From: Bog-756 sp963730685
GTDB lineage: Bacteria > Actinomycetota > Acidimicrobiia > Acidimicrobiales > RAAP-2
Reading direction: 5' to 3'
DNA length: 64,000 bases
Assembly: GCA_963730685.1 (NCBI GenBank)
Contig: CAVSSP010000004.1
Location: forward strand, 310,001 to 374,000
The position numbers and the translations under genes were made by a program. Positions 63,404 to 64,000 of the stretch are shown piece by piece. The notes below the pieces were generated by a model. That model was not told the DNA's origin. It ran no database searches and was given only the letters and a program-made list of their open reading frames with translations. Positions within the stretch are counted from its first letter, which is position 1; every line of letters starts with the position of its first letter.

Positions 63404-64000
63404 ATGCCGCCGGAGCACCTTCCCGCGTCGGACGGTGGCCGGCTCGCGATCGCCTTCGATGCCACCCCGTTGCTCCTGCGCCCCACCGGTGTCGGCGTGT
63501 TCTGCGCCGGGGCCCTCTCGGCCCTGGCCCTCCGACCGGATGTGGAGATGTCGGCGTTCGCGGTGAGCTGGCGCCGACGCCGGGGCATCGACGGACTGCT
63601 GCCGCGCGGGGTCTCCAGCCGCCAACACCCGATGCCGGCCCGACCGCTCCACTGGGCCTGGGGCAGAGGGACCCATCCTTCGGTGGACTGGTTCATCGGC
63701 CGGCACGACGTCGTGCACGGCTCCAATTTCGTAGTGCCGCCGTCCCGGTCGGCCGTCCGCGTCGTGAGCGTCCACGACCTGACCGTCGTGAAGTACCCCG
63801 AGCTGTGCAGCCCGCCGACCCTGGCCTTCCCCAACCTGATCCGGCGGGCCGTCGACGAGGGGGCCTGGGTCCAGACCCCGTCGCGGTTCGTCACCGACGA
63901 GGTGATCGCCGACCTGAACGTCGACCCCGACCGGGTCCGGACGGTCCCCTACGGGGTGCCGCCGCTGCCCGAGCCGCCGGCGGGGGAGGAGCGACCACCG
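63404..64000 (+). CDS. Glycosyltransferase, GT4-like, 5' part (runs off the window)
   Basis: The reading frame is open from ATG 63404 to the last base (199 codons) without a stop. N-terminal Rossmann start LAIAFDATPLLLRPTGVGVFCAGALSAL, with the GVG loop of GT-B enzymes; then WRRRRGIDGLLP, DVVHGSNFVVPPSRSAVRVVSVHDLTVVKYPELCSPPT and VQTPSRFVTDEVIADLNVDPDRVRTVPYGVPPLP, the standard GT4 block just before the C-terminal nucleotide-sugar domain. Likely a mannosyl or rhamnosyl transferase. Divergent from cofD, with about 73 bases between. Confidence 0.85.
   Translation, partial: MPPEHLPASDGGRLAIAFDATPLLLRPTGVGVFCAGALSALALRPDVEMSAFAVSWRRRRGIDGLLPRGVSSRQHPMPARPLHWAWGRGTHPSVDWFIGRHDVVHGSNFVVPPSRSAVRVVSVHDLTVVKYPELCSPPTLAFPNLIRRAVDEGAWVQTPSRFVTDEVIADLNVDPDRVRTVPYGVPPLPEPPAGEERPP

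Overview
The window is a very GC-rich, gene-dense stretch of bacterial chromosome. It carries coenzyme F420 biosynthesis genes (cofD, cofE), a homodimeric-type pyruvate dehydrogenase E1, an alpha acyl-CoA carboxylase with its own biotin ligase, a two-subunit-type methylmalonyl-CoA mutase large chain, DrrAB-like ABC export genes and many Thr/Ser/Pro-rich secreted proteins. Together these point to an actinobacterium, probably of the Acidimicrobiia group (inference, not tested). GTG starts and 4-base stop/start overlaps (ATGA, GTGA) are common, so many genes are translationally coupled. I found no rRNA, tRNA, CRISPR array, insertion sequence or prophage.

Layout. 1-8.7 kb: the 15-codon start of a TMEM175-like channel, small membrane proteins, an SDR, pyruvate dehydrogenase E1 (aceE), RNase HI, a second SDR and an ABC exporter pair. 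8.9-15.5 kb: lipoamide dehydrogenase, the 2-oxoacid dehydrogenase E2 chain, lipB, lipA, an M24 peptidase and an SDR, a lipoate/PDH locus in one direction. 15.6-20.4 kb: a DUF389 membrane protein and three membrane proteins of unknown function. 20.4-28.3 kb: metH, divergent cobalamin adenosyltransferase, leucyl aminopeptidase, gpsA and a secreted protein. 28.3-35.6 kb: a more accessory, visibly less GC-rich zone with an SDR remnant, a 7-bladed beta-propeller protein, a GntR regulator divergent to a SecD-head-like protein, a methyltransferase and a DUF4232 lipoprotein. 35.9-46 kb: VOC protein, a divergent CMD/HxlR pair with a candidate operator, a lipoprotein peptidase, membrane proteins, nitroreductase, Tat-exported phospholipase C-like enzyme, a rhodanese-ThiF fusion and methylmalonyl-CoA mutase large chain. 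46.2-50.1 kb: M20 amidohydrolase, biotin carboxylase/BCCP and birA. 50.2-59.3 kb: a tightly coupled nucleotide-sugar and glycosyltransferase operon (rfbB, rfbD, ugd, UDP-xylose synthase, two GT2 enzymes, sugar-1-P nucleotidyltransferase, GalE-like epimerase). 59.5-64 kb: DEAD-box helicase, FKBP, cofE, cofD and the start of a glycosyltransferase.

How the genes fit together: B12 supply and use (adenosyltransferase, MetH, mutase) and propionyl-CoA handling (carboxylase, BirA, mutase) form one theme. Lipoate-dependent pyruvate oxidation is a second, and surface polysaccharide made from dTDP-rhamnose, UDP-glucuronate/xylose and other nucleotide sugars is a third.

Two window-wide patterns stand out. 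First, reading-frame breaks are concentrated at 10.2-20.3 kb and 58-61 kb (plus one in aceE), while all genes from 20.4 to 57 kb are intact. The breaks hit core genes whose protein similarity continues across the break, so I read them as sequence errors rather than decay. Second, short perfect tandem repeats sit repeatedly at gene ends. In two convergent junctions each gene's stop codon lies in a different repeat copy.
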